From the NCBI GenBank assembly GCA_934309475.1, contig CAKRDK010000022.1:1-36905 (forward strand): 36,905 nt of DNA, written 5' to 3'. How positions within the stretch are numbered: the first letter of the stretch is position 1; each line of letters starts with the position of its first letter. Below the pieces are notes generated by a model that saw nothing but the letters and a program-made list of their open reading frames with translations, did not search any database and had not been told where the DNA came from. Shown one piece after another: positions 1 through 7,625 of this stretch. Both the position numbers and the translations under genes were made by a program. The stretch comes from an uncultured Roseburia sp. (GTDB lineage: Bacteria; Bacillota; Clostridia; Lachnospirales; Lachnospiraceae).

Positions 1-2
1 TA

Positions 3-1625
3 GATAATCTGGAAAAAGAGATGAAGAAAATCATCAAAGAAGGTCATGAATTAAAGAGATTTACCCTTCCAAGAGAAGAGGCAATCAAGTTCATGGAAGA
101 AAAAGGAGAGCCTTTCAAAGTAGAATTAATCGAAGATTTACCGGAGGGCGAGGAGATTTCCTTCTACGATCAGGGTGAATTCGTTGACCTTTGTGCAGGA
201 CCACATTTAATGAGCACAAAAGGAATCAAGGCATTCAAGCTGACTTCTTCCTCCATGGCTTACTGGAGAGGAGATTCGAACAAAGCGCGTTTACAGAGAA
301 TTTATGGTACTGCATTTAATAAAAAAGAAGAACTGAATGAGTACCTTGAGAAATTAGAAGATGCAAAACGTCGTGACCACAACAAACTTGGACGTGAGAT
401 GGGATTGTTCACCACCGTTGACGTTATTGGACAGGGACTTCCACTGTTCACACCTAAGGGAACCAAGATGATTATGAAACTCCAGAGATGGATTGAGGAC
501 TTAGAGGATAACGAGTGGGGCTACCTTCGTACCCGTACACCATTGATGGCAAAATCTGACCTTTACAAGATTTCCGGTCACTGGGATCATTACATGGATG
601 GCATGTTCATCTTAAATAAAGACAGCGATGACAAAGAGACCATGGCACTTCGTCCGATGACATGTCCATTCCAGTATTATGTATATATGAACGAGCAGCA
701 TTCTTACAGAGATCTTCCATATCGTATGGCAGAGACCTCTACCTTATTCCGTAACGAGGATTCTGGAGAGATGCATGGACTTACACGTGTGCGTCAGTTT
801 ACCATCACAGAGGCTCACATTATCTTAACTCCGGAGCAGGCAGAAGAAGAGCTTACAAGATGTACCGAGTTATGCCATTATGTCATGAAAACACTTGGCA
901 TTGACGGAGATGTTACTTACCGTCTTTCCAAATGGGATCCAAACAACAAGGAAAAATACCTTGGGGATGAGGAATACTGGAACAGCACACAGCAGTATCT
1001 GCGTGATGTTATGGATGAAAATCATATTTCATATACAGAAGCAGACGGCGAGGCGGCATTCTATGGTCCTAAGATTGATATCCAGGCGAAGAACGTATAC
1101 GGCAAAGAAGATACCATGGTTACCATTCAGTTAGACTGTGCATCCGCTGAAAAATTCGGTATGTACTATATTGATGAGAATGGTAACAAAGCGCTTCCAT
1201 GGATTATCCACAGAACATCCATGGGATGTTATGAGAGAACACTTGCATGGTTAATCGAGCATTACGCCGGCAAGTTCCCGACATGGTTATGTCCGGAGCA
1301 GGTTCGTGTGCTTCCAATTTCTGACAAATATGAAGAGTATGCCAATAAAGTCTGCAAGGAGTTAAAGAAAAACGGTGTCGATGCAACCGTAGATAACCGT
1401 TCCGAGAAGATTGGCTACAAGATTCGTGAGGCAAGACTTGACAAACTTCCATATATGTTAGTCGTTGGACAGCAGGAAGAGGCGGACGGAACTGTTTCTG
1501 TCAGAAGCCGTTTTGCAGGAAATGAAGGCGTTAAGGCATTAGATGATTTTGTCAGCCAGATTTGTGAAGAGATTCGCACAAAAGAGATTCGCGAAGAACT
1601 TCCGGAAGAAGAAAAACAGAAATAA
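3..1625 (+). CDS. thrS: Threonine--tRNA ligase, 5'-truncated by window edge
   Basis: Class II aminoacyl-tRNA synthetase that charges tRNA-Thr in the cytoplasm. The reading frame is open from base 3, so the N-terminal TGS domain and most of the editing domain lie outside the window. The visible part starts in the editing/SAD region, with the family motif FVDLCAGPH. It continues through the catalytic core with the zinc-site RPMTCP motif, motif 2 (FRNEDSGEMHGLTRVRQFT) and the motif 3 helix containing HRTSMGCYERTLAW. The C-terminal anticodon-binding domain begins at WLCPEQVRVLPIS. The first in-frame ATG at 21 is internal, not the start. A hairpin terminator follows directly. Upstream regulation, for example a T-box, cannot be seen here. 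Identification is secure. Confidence 0.97.
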   Translation, partial: DNLEKEMKKIIKEGHELKRFTLPREEAIKFMEEKGEPFKVELIEDLPEGEEISFYDQGEFVDLCAGPHLMSTKGIKAFKLTSSSMAYWRGDSNKARLQRIYGTAFNKKEELNEYLEKLEDAKRRDHNKLGREMGLFTTVDVIGQGLPLFTPKGTKMIMKLQRWIEDLEDNEWGYLRTRTPLMAKSDLYKISGHWDHYMDGMFILNKDSDDKETMALRPMTCPFQYYVYMNEQHSYRDLPYRMAETSTLFRNEDSGEMHGLTRVRQFTITEAHIILTPEQAEEELTRCTELCHYVMKTLGIDGDVTYRLSKWDPNNKEKYLGDEEYWNSTQQYLRDVMDENHISYTEADGEAAFYGPKIDIQAKNVYGKEDTMVTIQLDCASAEKFGMYYIDENGNKALPWIIHRTSMGCYERTLAWLIEHYAGKFPTWLCPEQVRVLPISDKYEEYANKVCKELKKNGVDATVDNRSEKIGYKIREARLDKLPYMLVVGQQEEADGTVSVRSRFAGNEGVKALDDFVSQICEEIRTKEIREELPEEEKQK

Positions 1626-1644
1626 GGCATAGGATGCCATGGCA

Positions 1645-1695
1645 GATCCTCTGGATTCTGGTGCGCAAACAGCACTGGAATCCAGGGGATTTTTT
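1645..1695 (+). terminator. Rho-independent terminator after thrS
   Basis: Inverted repeat: TCCTCTGGATTC pairs with GGAATCCAGGGGA around a GC-containing loop, followed directly by TTTTTT. It starts about 20 bp after the thrS stop codon. Confidence 0.8.
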
Positions 1696-1717
1696 GTAAT
1701 AGGAAAAATATCATTTT

Positions 1718-1747
1718 TTGGAAAAACAGGACAAAACTGGTTACATA
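1718..1747 (+). promoter_or_regulatory. Weak candidate promoter for the DUF1540 gene
   Basis: TTGGAA (1718-1723) and TACATA (1742-1747) are 18 bp apart in an A-rich gap after the thrS terminator. Both hexamers are imperfect and the start codon is about 105 bp downstream, so this is only a candidate. Nothing else was recognised between 1696 and 1853. Confidence 0.25.
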
Positions 1748-1853
1748 AAAGTAAACGCAAAAACAGAAAATAAAAGAGCAGGACGTAAAAAGATTCTGCA
1801 TAAAAAAGAGGACAAAACAAAAATGTGGAAGCAAAAGAAAGGAAGGGATACGA

Positions 1854-2168
1854 ATGACTTTTTTAGACTGTTCCGTAACGGGGTGTGCTTATAATGATGA
1901 CCAGTGCTGTACAAAGGAAAATATCAAAGTAGAAGGAACGAATGCAAGGGAAATGAGCGAGACATGCTGCAGCAGTTTTAAAGAAAAAGGCTGCGGATGT
2001 GCGACAAATGTGCAGAAAACCTCGGCCAAGGAAACGGATGTCATGTGTGAGGCAACACACTGTATTTACAATGATGATTGTAAATGCAGCGCGGACCACA
2101 TTGGAATTGCCGGTGGAAATGCCTGCAGATGTACCGAAACAGAGTGTGCAAGTTTTTGCTGCGATTAA
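1854..2168 (+). CDS. Cysteine-rich protein with two DUF1540 domains
   Basis: A 104-residue protein with 17 cysteines in two repeated units. Residues 6-42 have the pattern C-x4-C-AYNDD-x-CC...TCCSSF, and residues 65-101 have C-x4-C-IYNDD-CKC...ECASF. This pattern matches DUF1540, a small family common in Clostridia. Its cysteines suggest metal binding, but no function is established. There is no signal peptide or membrane segment. An AAGGAAGGG ribosome-binding site lies just before the ATG. It is flanked by terminators on both sides, so it is probably monocistronic. Family membership is well supported by the duplicated cysteine pattern; the role is unknown. Confidence 0.85.
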   Translation: MTFLDCSVTGCAYNDDQCCTKENIKVEGTNAREMSETCCSSFKEKGCGCATNVQKTSAKETDVMCEATHCIYNDDCKCSADHIGIAGGNACRCTETECASFCCD

Positions 2169-2175
2169 GTCAGGG

Positions 2176-2203
2176 AGAGGATTGCGTCTGCAATCCTCTT
2201 TTT
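2176..2203 (+). terminator. Rho-independent terminator after DUF1540 gene
   Basis: Perfect 10-bp stem AGAGGATTGC/GCAATCCTCT (2176-2185 and 2190-2199) with a 4-nt loop and a run of T. It starts 8 bp after the stop codon. Confidence 0.9.
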
Positions 2204-2270
2204 CTGTAATAGGAAATTCGTTCCTGTTCCTGCAATGCAAAAACGGGCGGTAATAGGAAGAAAATAGAAC

Positions 2271-2299
2271 TTGTATATAAAATAGAAAGAGCGTATGAT
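2271..2299 (+). promoter_or_regulatory. Candidate promoter for phospholipase-like gene
   Basis: TTGTAT (2271-2276), a 17-bp spacer, then TATGAT (2294-2299). The -10 is 5/6 to consensus and the -35 is weak. It lies about 75 bp before the ATG at 2374. Confidence 0.35.
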
Positions 2300-2373
2300 A
2301 AAAGTATGCGGGCAACATGGGAGAGACGGAAAATGTGGTAAGTGGTTTTTAGAAGTGATGGAGGAATTTTTTC

Positions 2374-2952
2374 ATGAGAAAGAAGTCGCATATTTCATTG
2401 GCGCGTTATATGGTAGCAAATTTAGGGGACGAGAATTTGAAAAAGCACAAGTTGTCTTTTTATATAGGAAGTATTCTGCCGGATATCAAGCCGTCGTTTC
2501 TTTATAAACGGCATGAGATTACGCAGACATTTCCGGACTTACAGATTGAGATGAAGAAGCTGACAGAAGGTGGAAAGCACAGAGGAAAAAGAGGATGTGG
2601 TTATTTCCGCGACTTAGGACAAATCAGCCACTATCTGGCAGACTATTTTACCTTTCCTCATAATGATGTATTTCCGGGTGGATTGAAGGAACATTGTAGT
2701 TATGAAGAAAAGCTGAAACGGGATTTGCGCAGTTATCTGAAAGAGAGCATGTTGCGCAAGACAGAGAAAAACGAGACCGGTTTCCAGAATTTAGAGGAAC
2801 TGATTCATTATATTCAGGCGAGTCATGAGGAATATATCGGGAAGAAGCATGATGTTGCGGGAGATATCACCCATATAGTATCGGTCAACCGCAAGGCAAT
2901 TGCCGGATTGTTAGAACTTTTTAAAGAAAGAAAAGTGGTGCCGGCTTGTTAA
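2374..2952 (+). CDS. Zinc-dependent phospholipase C family protein
   Basis: A 192-residue protein resembling the zinc-dependent phospholipase C / S1-P1 nuclease superfamily (Pfam Zn_dep_PLPC). The N-terminal segment with ARYM and GSILPDIKPSFL, the central QISHYLADYFTFPHND block (spaced His and Asp residues) and a later SHEEY are typical of the clostridial members. In those members His and Asp bind the zinc ions. There is no evident signal peptide, so a secreted toxin-like enzyme is unlikely and substrate is unknown. The ATG is preceded by GGAGGA at good spacing. No terminator is obvious afterwards. I am fairly sure of the family and not of the activity. Confidence 0.75.
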   Translation: MRKKSHISLARYMVANLGDENLKKHKLSFYIGSILPDIKPSFLYKRHEITQTFPDLQIEMKKLTEGGKHRGKRGCGYFRDLGQISHYLADYFTFPHNDVFPGGLKEHCSYEEKLKRDLRSYLKESMLRKTEKNETGFQNLEELIHYIQASHEEYIGKKHDVAGDITHIVSVNRKAIAGLLELFKERKVVPAC

Positions 2953-3012
2953 TGGAAAAGCAGGGGCGGGCTTCTATGTCGAAAAATGGAGAAAAAACGA
3001 GGTGGTTTTTGT

Positions 3013-3041
3013 TTGATTTTTGATGAGTAAGGGAGTAATAT
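3013..3041 (+). promoter_or_regulatory. Candidate promoter upstream of Spo0E-like gene
   Basis: TTGATT (3013-3018) and TAATAT (3036-3041) with a 17-bp spacer, in the 241-bp gap before the Spo0E-like gene. Both hexamers are 4/6 to consensus. The rest of the gap holds only a possible 26-codon ORF at 3044-3124. Confidence 0.35.
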
Positions 3042-3193
3042 GGATGTATGGAGAAGAGGATAGCGTTTCCTGCAGATATAAATGCATTGAACCTGATGCA
3101 TGGGGGAAAGCAGATTCCGTATAACATAGATGCGTGTATTACGGCGTAAGAAAAAGCGGTAGGCATAGGAATCTGGATGTAAGGAGGATTCAT

Positions 3194-3352
3194 ATGAGAG
3201 ACATGACAGAATTACAGACAGAGATCGAGTTAGCGAGGTTAGAACTCGACGAAGCACTTTTACAGGAAGATGAATTCGAAGAATATTACGAAAAAAGTAC
3301 CAGATTAGATAAATTGATAGAAGAATACTTAGAGATGAGAGAAATGGCTTAA
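3194..3352 (+). CDS. Spo0E-like aspartyl-phosphate phosphatase, small protein
   Basis: A 52-residue protein predicted to be two helices. The C-terminal STRLDKLIEEYL (residues 35-46) resembles the S-x-x-LDxLI-x-Y signature of Spo0E family proteins, which dephosphorylate Spo0A-phosphate and delay sporulation. The N-terminal helix IELARLELDEALL matches the expected first helix. ATG 3194 was chosen over the in-frame ATG at 3134 because AAGGAGG sits just upstream of 3194. A strong terminator follows, so it is probably its own unit. The short length means similarity is suggestive only; a generic coiled-coil protein is the alternative. A sporulation regulator would suit this window. Confidence 0.6.
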   Translation: MRDMTELQTEIELARLELDEALLQEDEFEEYYEKSTRLDKLIEEYLEMREMA

Positions 3353-3355
3353 AAA

Positions 3356-3388
3356 AGAACCAGCAGTTTGTTGCTGGTTCTTTTTTTG
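3356..3388 (+). terminator. Rho-independent terminator after Spo0E-like gene
   Basis: Perfect 10-bp stem AGAACCAGCA/TGCTGGTTCT with a 6-nt loop followed by TTTTTTT. It separates this gene from the dcw cluster. Confidence 0.93.
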
Positions 3389-3399
3389 CGCAATTTTAC

Positions 3400-3428
3400 T
3401 TGCATTTCTGGCATTTGTGGAGTAGAAT
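3400..3428 (+). promoter_or_regulatory. dcw cluster promoter (SigA type)
   Basis: TTGCAT (3400-3405), a 17-bp spacer and TAGAAT (3423-3428). The -10 overlaps the first of the MraZ-box-like repeats, as expected for an autoregulated mraZ promoter. Confidence 0.55.
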
Positions 3429-3472
3429 GGTTATAAAAGTGGAGGAAAGTGGTGGAGAATGGTGCAAAGTGG
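3424..3472 (+). promoter_or_regulatory. MraZ operator: direct repeats at 10-bp period
   Basis: AAAGTGG occurs at 3436, 3446 and 3466, with a degenerate AGAATGG at 3456 in the same register and another at 3424. The exact 10-bp period puts all copies on one face of the helix. Known MraZ operators are short direct repeats with a TGGG or AAAGTG core and 10-bp period next to the mraZ promoter, so these are very likely MraZ boxes for autoregulation of the cluster. Confidence 0.8.
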
Positions 3473-3508
3473 TAGATAGTCCATTCTGCGGAAGTAGGTG
3501 CTTGTGTT

Positions 3509-3940
3509 ATGTTTATGGGAGAATACAATCACACAGTTGATCCAAAGGGCAGACTGATAGTTCCATCCAAATTCAGAGAGCAGTTAGGCAATGAATTTGT
3601 GGTTACAAAGGGACTGGATGGATGCTTGTTTGTGTATCCGAACAGTGAATGGCAGAGCATTGAAGAGAAATTCCGCAACATTTCCATGACCTCTAAAGAT
3701 GCAAGAAAGTTCTCCCGTTTCTTCTTCGCAGGGGCAGCAACCTGTGAACTGGACAAGCAGGGAAGAATCCTGCTCCCATCTGTTTTGCGCGAATATGCGG
3801 ATTTGGAGAAAGACGTTGTGTTAGTCGGTGTTTTGAGCCGAATTGAAATCTGGAGTAAGGAAAGATGGTTAGAGACGAACGACTATGACGATATGGATGA
3901 AGTGGCAGAACATATGGCGGAACTTGGACTTAGCATCTAA
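3509..3940 (+). CDS. mraZ: Transcriptional regulator MraZ
   Basis: First gene of the dcw cluster, encoding a DNA-binding repressor of that cluster that assembles into a ring. The 143-residue protein has two SpoVT/AbrB-like half-domains. Their signatures are [14 protein letters not shown] (near residue 12) and [14 protein letters not shown] (near residue 83), the expected DxxGRxxxPxxxR repeats. Length is normal for the family. The start MFMGEYNH matches homologues; an alternative ATG is two codons later. The ribosome-binding site (GAAGTAGG) is weak. Periodic AAAGTGG boxes lie just upstream. The gene ends shortly before rsmH, the usual order. Confidence 0.96.
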   Translation: MFMGEYNHTVDPKGRLIVPSKFREQLGNEFVVTKGLDGCLFVYPNSEWQSIEEKFRNISMTSKDARKFSRFFFAGAATCELDKQGRILLPSVLREYADLEKDVVLVGVLSRIEIWSKERWLETNDYDDMDEVAEHMAELGLSI

Positions 3941-3976
3941 ACAGCGAGATACCATCGGCAGAAAGGATTGAGAGAG

Positions 3977-4915
3977 ATGGAATTTAAACATTATTCCGTA
4001 TTATTGGAAGAGACAATTGAAAATCTGAATATCAAGCCAGATGGCATCTATGTAGATGGAACGCTTGGTGGTGGCGGTCATTCTTATCAGATTGCGAAAA
4101 GATTATCCGATAAGGGACGCCTGATTGGAATCGATCAGGATGCAGATGCCATTCAGGCGGCTGGCGAACGATTAGAAGAATTTAAAGATAGAGTTACAAT
4201 CATTCGTAGCAATTATGCAAATATGAAAGAGGAGCTGGAACGGATTGGAATCCAGAAGGTGGATGGCATTATTTTAGACCTTGGAGTTTCATCCTTCCAA
4301 TTAGATACACCGGAGAGAGGATTTACTTACCGTGAGGAATCCGCACCGCTTGATATGAGAATGGATGACAGACAGTCACTGACAGCAAGGGATATTGTCA
4401 ATGACTACAGTGAACAGGAACTGTTTCGTATCATACGCGACTATGGTGAGGATAGATTTGCAAAAAACATTGCCAAGCATATTGTGCAGGCAAGAGAGAA
4501 GAAGCCGATTGAGACGACCGGTGATTTGACAGAGATTATCCGTGGCGCAATACCGATGAAAGTTCAGGTGACAGGAGGTCACCCGGCGAAACGTACTTTT
4601 CAGGCGATTCGTATAGAACTGAATCATGAACTGGATGTGCTGCAGGAGAATTTAGACACCATGATTGAGATGTTGAATCCGGGTGGAAGGATTTGTATTA
4701 TAACATTTCATTCGTTAGAAGACAGAATTGTAAAAGTGAATTTTAAGAGAAATGAGAACCCATGTACCTGCCCGAGTGATTTTCCGGTATGTGTATGTGG
4801 AGCAGTATCAAAAGGAAAAGTGGTTACGAGAAAGCCAATTTTACCATCAGAGGAAGAGCTGGAAGCAAATTCCCGTTCTAAGAGCGCAAAGTTACGTGTG
4901 TTTGAACGCAGATAG
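3977..4915 (+). CDS. rsmH: 16S rRNA (cytosine(1402)-N(4))-methyltransferase RsmH
   Basis: S-adenosylmethionine-dependent methyltransferase that modifies C1402 in the decoding centre of 16S rRNA. The 312-residue product shows the SAM-binding GTLGGGGHS motif near residue 32, [28 protein letters not shown] and [18 protein letters not shown], all RsmH hallmarks. Length is normal. I chose ATG 3977 because AAGGA lies 9 bp upstream; a TTG at 3968 is in frame but touches that site. It sits between mraZ and ftsL as in most dcw clusters, and is probably co-transcribed from the mraZ promoter. Confidence 0.96.
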   Translation: MEFKHYSVLLEETIENLNIKPDGIYVDGTLGGGGHSYQIAKRLSDKGRLIGIDQDADAIQAAGERLEEFKDRVTIIRSNYANMKEELERIGIQKVDGIILDLGVSSFQLDTPERGFTYREESAPLDMRMDDRQSLTARDIVNDYSEQELFRIIRDYGEDRFAKNIAKHIVQAREKKPIETTGDLTEIIRGAIPMKVQVTGGHPAKRTFQAIRIELNHELDVLQENLDTMIEMLNPGGRICIITFHSLEDRIVKVNFKRNENPCTCPSDFPVCVCGAVSKGKVVTRKPILPSEEELEANSRSKSAKLRVFERR

Positions 4916-4945
4916 CAGTACATGGATGTGAAGGAGTGAGAGTTT

Positions 4946-5443
4946 TTGAGTAAAGACAGGAAATATACACAGAACCAATTTTATGTGGATGGCAATGCAG
5001 TCCGGAAGTTAGAGGCTGCACCGGACAGCAGAAGAGAAGCAGAGCGCCGGAGAGAGCGTGAGCAGCAGGAAGAATTAAGAAGAAGAAAACGTGTTGCAAG
5101 ACGCAATCAGGAGCATGCACTGCGCATGAGCAGGGGCTATGTCGCTTTTTTGACAGTGGCAGTGCTTGTATCAGGCGTTTTTGCAGGAACTTATATTAAA
5201 TTACAGTCCGATATTACGAGCAGAATGAAGAGTATCTCAAGTTTAGAAAGCCAGATTTCAGATACAAAGGCAGATAATGATGCACTTCAGAAGAGAATCA
5301 ATACCAGTGCGGATTTGAATTCCGTGAAAGATATCGCGATGAACCAGCTGGGTATGACTTATGCAACTCCGGATCAGATTATTTATTATACGGTTGACAA
5401 AGAAGACTATATGAATCAATATAGTGATATACCAAATAATTAA
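4946..5443 (+). CDS. ftsL: Cell division protein FtsL-like
   Basis: A 165-residue bitopic membrane protein. It has a long basic, Arg/Glu-rich cytoplasmic N-terminus (residues 25-60), one transmembrane segment (about residues 64-86) and an extracytoplasmic coiled coil with heptad-like spacing (about 88-120). This is the FtsL/DivIC architecture, a partner of FtsQ and FtsB in activating septal wall synthesis. Sequence conservation is low in this family, so position between rsmH and the class B PBP carries much of the weight. The start is TTG, with AAGGAG 9 bp upstream and no nearby ATG. The basic N-terminal extension is longer than in E. coli FtsL, as is common in clostridial forms. Confidence 0.82.
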   Translation: MSKDRKYTQNQFYVDGNAVRKLEAAPDSRREAERRREREQQEELRRRKRVARRNQEHALRMSRGYVAFLTVAVLVSGVFAGTYIKLQSDITSRMKSISSLESQISDTKADNDALQKRINTSADLNSVKDIAMNQLGMTYATPDQIIYYTVDKEDYMNQYSDIPNN

Positions 5444-5462
5444 TCAGAGGTAGGAGTACATA

Positions 5463-7526
5463 GTGGCAAAAAGAAGAAAAAGAAAAGAACTGGCAAAGTT
5501 TCCGAAACGGATGCAGAAAAAACTGATTGCAACGTTTCTTGTAATTACATTTATGCTGATTGGTCTGATAGGCCGCCTGATGTATATTGAATACACAAGT
5601 GGTGAAAAGTATGAAAAGATTGTTTTATCCCAGCAGGAATATGACAGTCAGACGATACCGTATCAGAGAGGAGACATTGTCGATACCAAAGGAACGGTAC
5701 TTGCCACAAGTGTTGCAGTTTACAATGTGATACTCGACTGTTCCGTTCTGACAAGCAAAGAGACCTATATTGAGCCGACGATTACGGCGTTAGTCAGCTG
5801 TTTCCCGGATTATGTGACGAGTGAACAGCTGAATGATTATGTGAAAAATTCTGCGGATAGCAGATATATTGTGCTGGCAAAGAAACTCCCATACGAGACG
5901 ATTCAGACTTTTGTGGATATGCAGGAAGAGGAGGACGAAGATGGAAATCTGGTGAATCCGAATATCAAAGGGGTCTGGTTTGAAAAGGAATATCAGAGGG
6001 AGTATCCGTATAACACGCTTGCAAGTTCCGTAATCGGATTTACCACATCCGGCAATCTCGGAATTAACGGACTTGAAAATTATTATAACGACACGTTAAA
6101 TGGCGTGAACGGAAGAGAGTACGGCTATCTGAATTCGGATAACAATTTCGAGAAAACAGTGAAAAGTGCGCAGGACGGAGACACGATTGTTACAACGATT
6201 GATGCGAATATCCAGTCGATTGTAGAGTCAAAAATTACCGAGTTTAACAATGCGTATAAGGGAAATTACAGACAGGACGACGAGGGCGCGACACATATAG
6301 CGGTGCTGGTGATGAATCCGAACAACGGAGAAGTACTTGCTATGGCAAATTACCCGAACTATGATTTGAACAATCCGAGAGACTTGTCTGCGTATTATAC
6401 CGAAGAAGAGCAGGCGGCAATGACGGATGATGAGAAGTTAGATGCCTTAAATAACCTGTGGCAGAACTTCTGCATTACTTATACTTACGAGCCGGGTTCG
6501 ACAGCGAAACCGTTTACGGTTGCAACAGGACTTGACACCGGAACACTGACCGGCGTCGAGACGTATAATTGTGACGGATATGAAGAGTTTGCCGGATATG
6601 GAAGAGTAAAATGTGTCAACCGGAATGGACACGGCATTGAGACAATCGAACAGGCATTGATGAATTCGTGCAACGATGCCCTGATGCAGATGTCTTACAG
6701 CATTGGAGTGGAGAATTTTACCACATACCAGCAGATATTTGGATTTGGTCAGAAGACGAATATTGATTTGCCGGGGGAGACGAGAACCGATTCCCTGATT
6801 TATACGGCAGAGAATATGACGACCATTGATTTGGCGACGAATGCATTCGGACAGAACTTTAATACGACCATGATTCAGATGGCAACGGCATTTAGCTCTC
6901 TGATTAACGGTGGAGAACTTTATCAGCCGCATCTGGTGAAAAAGATTACGGATACTGACGGCAATACGATTGAAGATATTGAGCCGACGCTGCTGCGTGA
7001 GACAGTTTCAGATACCACAAGTGAAAAAGTAAAAGGATATCTGTATTCTGTAGTTGGAAGTGGTACAGGTTCCACGGCAAAAGTGGATGGTTATTCCATG
7101 GGTGGTAAGACCGGAACCGCACAGAAATTAGGACGTGACGGAGAAAATTACTTAGTATCGTTTATCGGATACGCGCCACAGGATAATCCCCAGCTTGTGA
7201 TTTACTGTGTTGTAGATGAGCCAAACGTGCAGGAGCAGTCACACAGTACCTATGCACAGAACATCGTGAGAGAGATTTTGAAAGATTTATTTCCGTATAT
7301 GGGAATCTATCAGGATGAAGAACTGACAGGCGTCAACAATACTTACACGATTACGGGAGCACCGAATTCTTCGACTTCCCCGATTAACCAGACGGCTGCG
7401 GGAACAACGACAGCGGAAGTGGTGCAGGATTCTGCAGTTGCAGAGGAAGAGGGCGATGCACTCCCGGAGGGAGAGAACAGCATGCCGAATCAGGGAGAAG
7501 AACAGGGCGATGGTACGGGTGAATAA
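5463..7526 (+). CDS. Class B penicillin-binding protein (division transpeptidase, FtsI/PBP2B type)
   Basis: Septal peptidoglycan DD-transpeptidase. The 687-residue protein has an N-terminal membrane anchor (about residues 22-42), a PBP dimerisation domain and a transpeptidase domain. The active-site motifs are intact: S346-TAK, S402-CN and K549-TGT. No PASTA domain is visible. The C-terminal tail (about 620-687) is acidic and Thr/Glu-rich, probably disordered. It starts at GTG with AGGAG 7 bp upstream. It is the first of two adjacent class B PBPs. With all motifs canonical it is the better candidate for the vegetative division enzyme, while its neighbour could be the SpoVD-like copy. Which is which cannot be settled from sequence alone. 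Confidence 0.92.
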   Translation: MAKRRKRKELAKFPKRMQKKLIATFLVITFMLIGLIGRLMYIEYTSGEKYEKIVLSQQEYDSQTIPYQRGDIVDTKGTVLATSVAVYNVILDCSVLTSKETYIEPTITALVSCFPDYVTSEQLNDYVKNSADSRYIVLAKKLPYETIQTFVDMQEEEDEDGNLVNPNIKGVWFEKEYQREYPYNTLASSVIGFTTSGNLGINGLENYYNDTLNGVNGREYGYLNSDNNFEKTVKSAQDGDTIVTTIDANIQSIVESKITEFNNAYKGNYRQDDEGATHIAVLVMNPNNGEVLAMANYPNYDLNNPRDLSAYYTEEEQAAMTDDEKLDALNNLWQNFCITYTYEPGSTAKPFTVATGLDTGTLTGVETYNCDGYEEFAGYGRVKCVNRNGHGIETIEQALMNSCNDALMQMSYSIGVENFTTYQQIFGFGQKTNIDLPGETRTDSLIYTAENMTTIDLATNAFGQNFNTTMIQMATAFSSLINGGELYQPHLVKKITDTDGNTIEDIEPTLLRETVSDTTSEKVKGYLYSVVGSGTGSTAKVDGYSMGGKTGTAQKLGRDGENYLVSFIGYAPQDNPQLVIYCVVDEPNVQEQSHSTYAQNIVREILKDLFPYMGIYQDEELTGVNNTYTITGAPNSSTSPINQTAAGTTTAEVVQDSAVAEEEGDALPEGENSMPNQGEEQGDGTGE

Positions 7527-7571
7527 GTACCAACATAGTCCAGAAAAAATACATAAGAGAAATGACTTCAT

Positions 7572-7619
7572 AACCTCATAAAAGTCTGAATAGATATTAA
7601 GAAAGACTTTTATGGGGTT
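7572..7619 (+). promoter_or_regulatory. 16-bp hairpin covering the SD of the second PBP
   Basis: The arms at 7572-7587 and 7604-7619 pair over 16 bp with one G-U pair and a 16-nt loop. The 3' arm contains GGGG (7614-7617), the only Shine-Dalgarno-like run before ATG 7626. Only four T follow, so it could act as a weak terminator, a translational gate, or both. Confidence 0.6.
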
Positions 7620-7625
7620 TTGCAT

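Noticed and set aside
2295..2507. 70-codon frame overlapping the start of the phospholipase-like gene
   Set aside because: No ribosome-binding site, overlaps the well-supported gene in another frame, and the sequence resembles no family.
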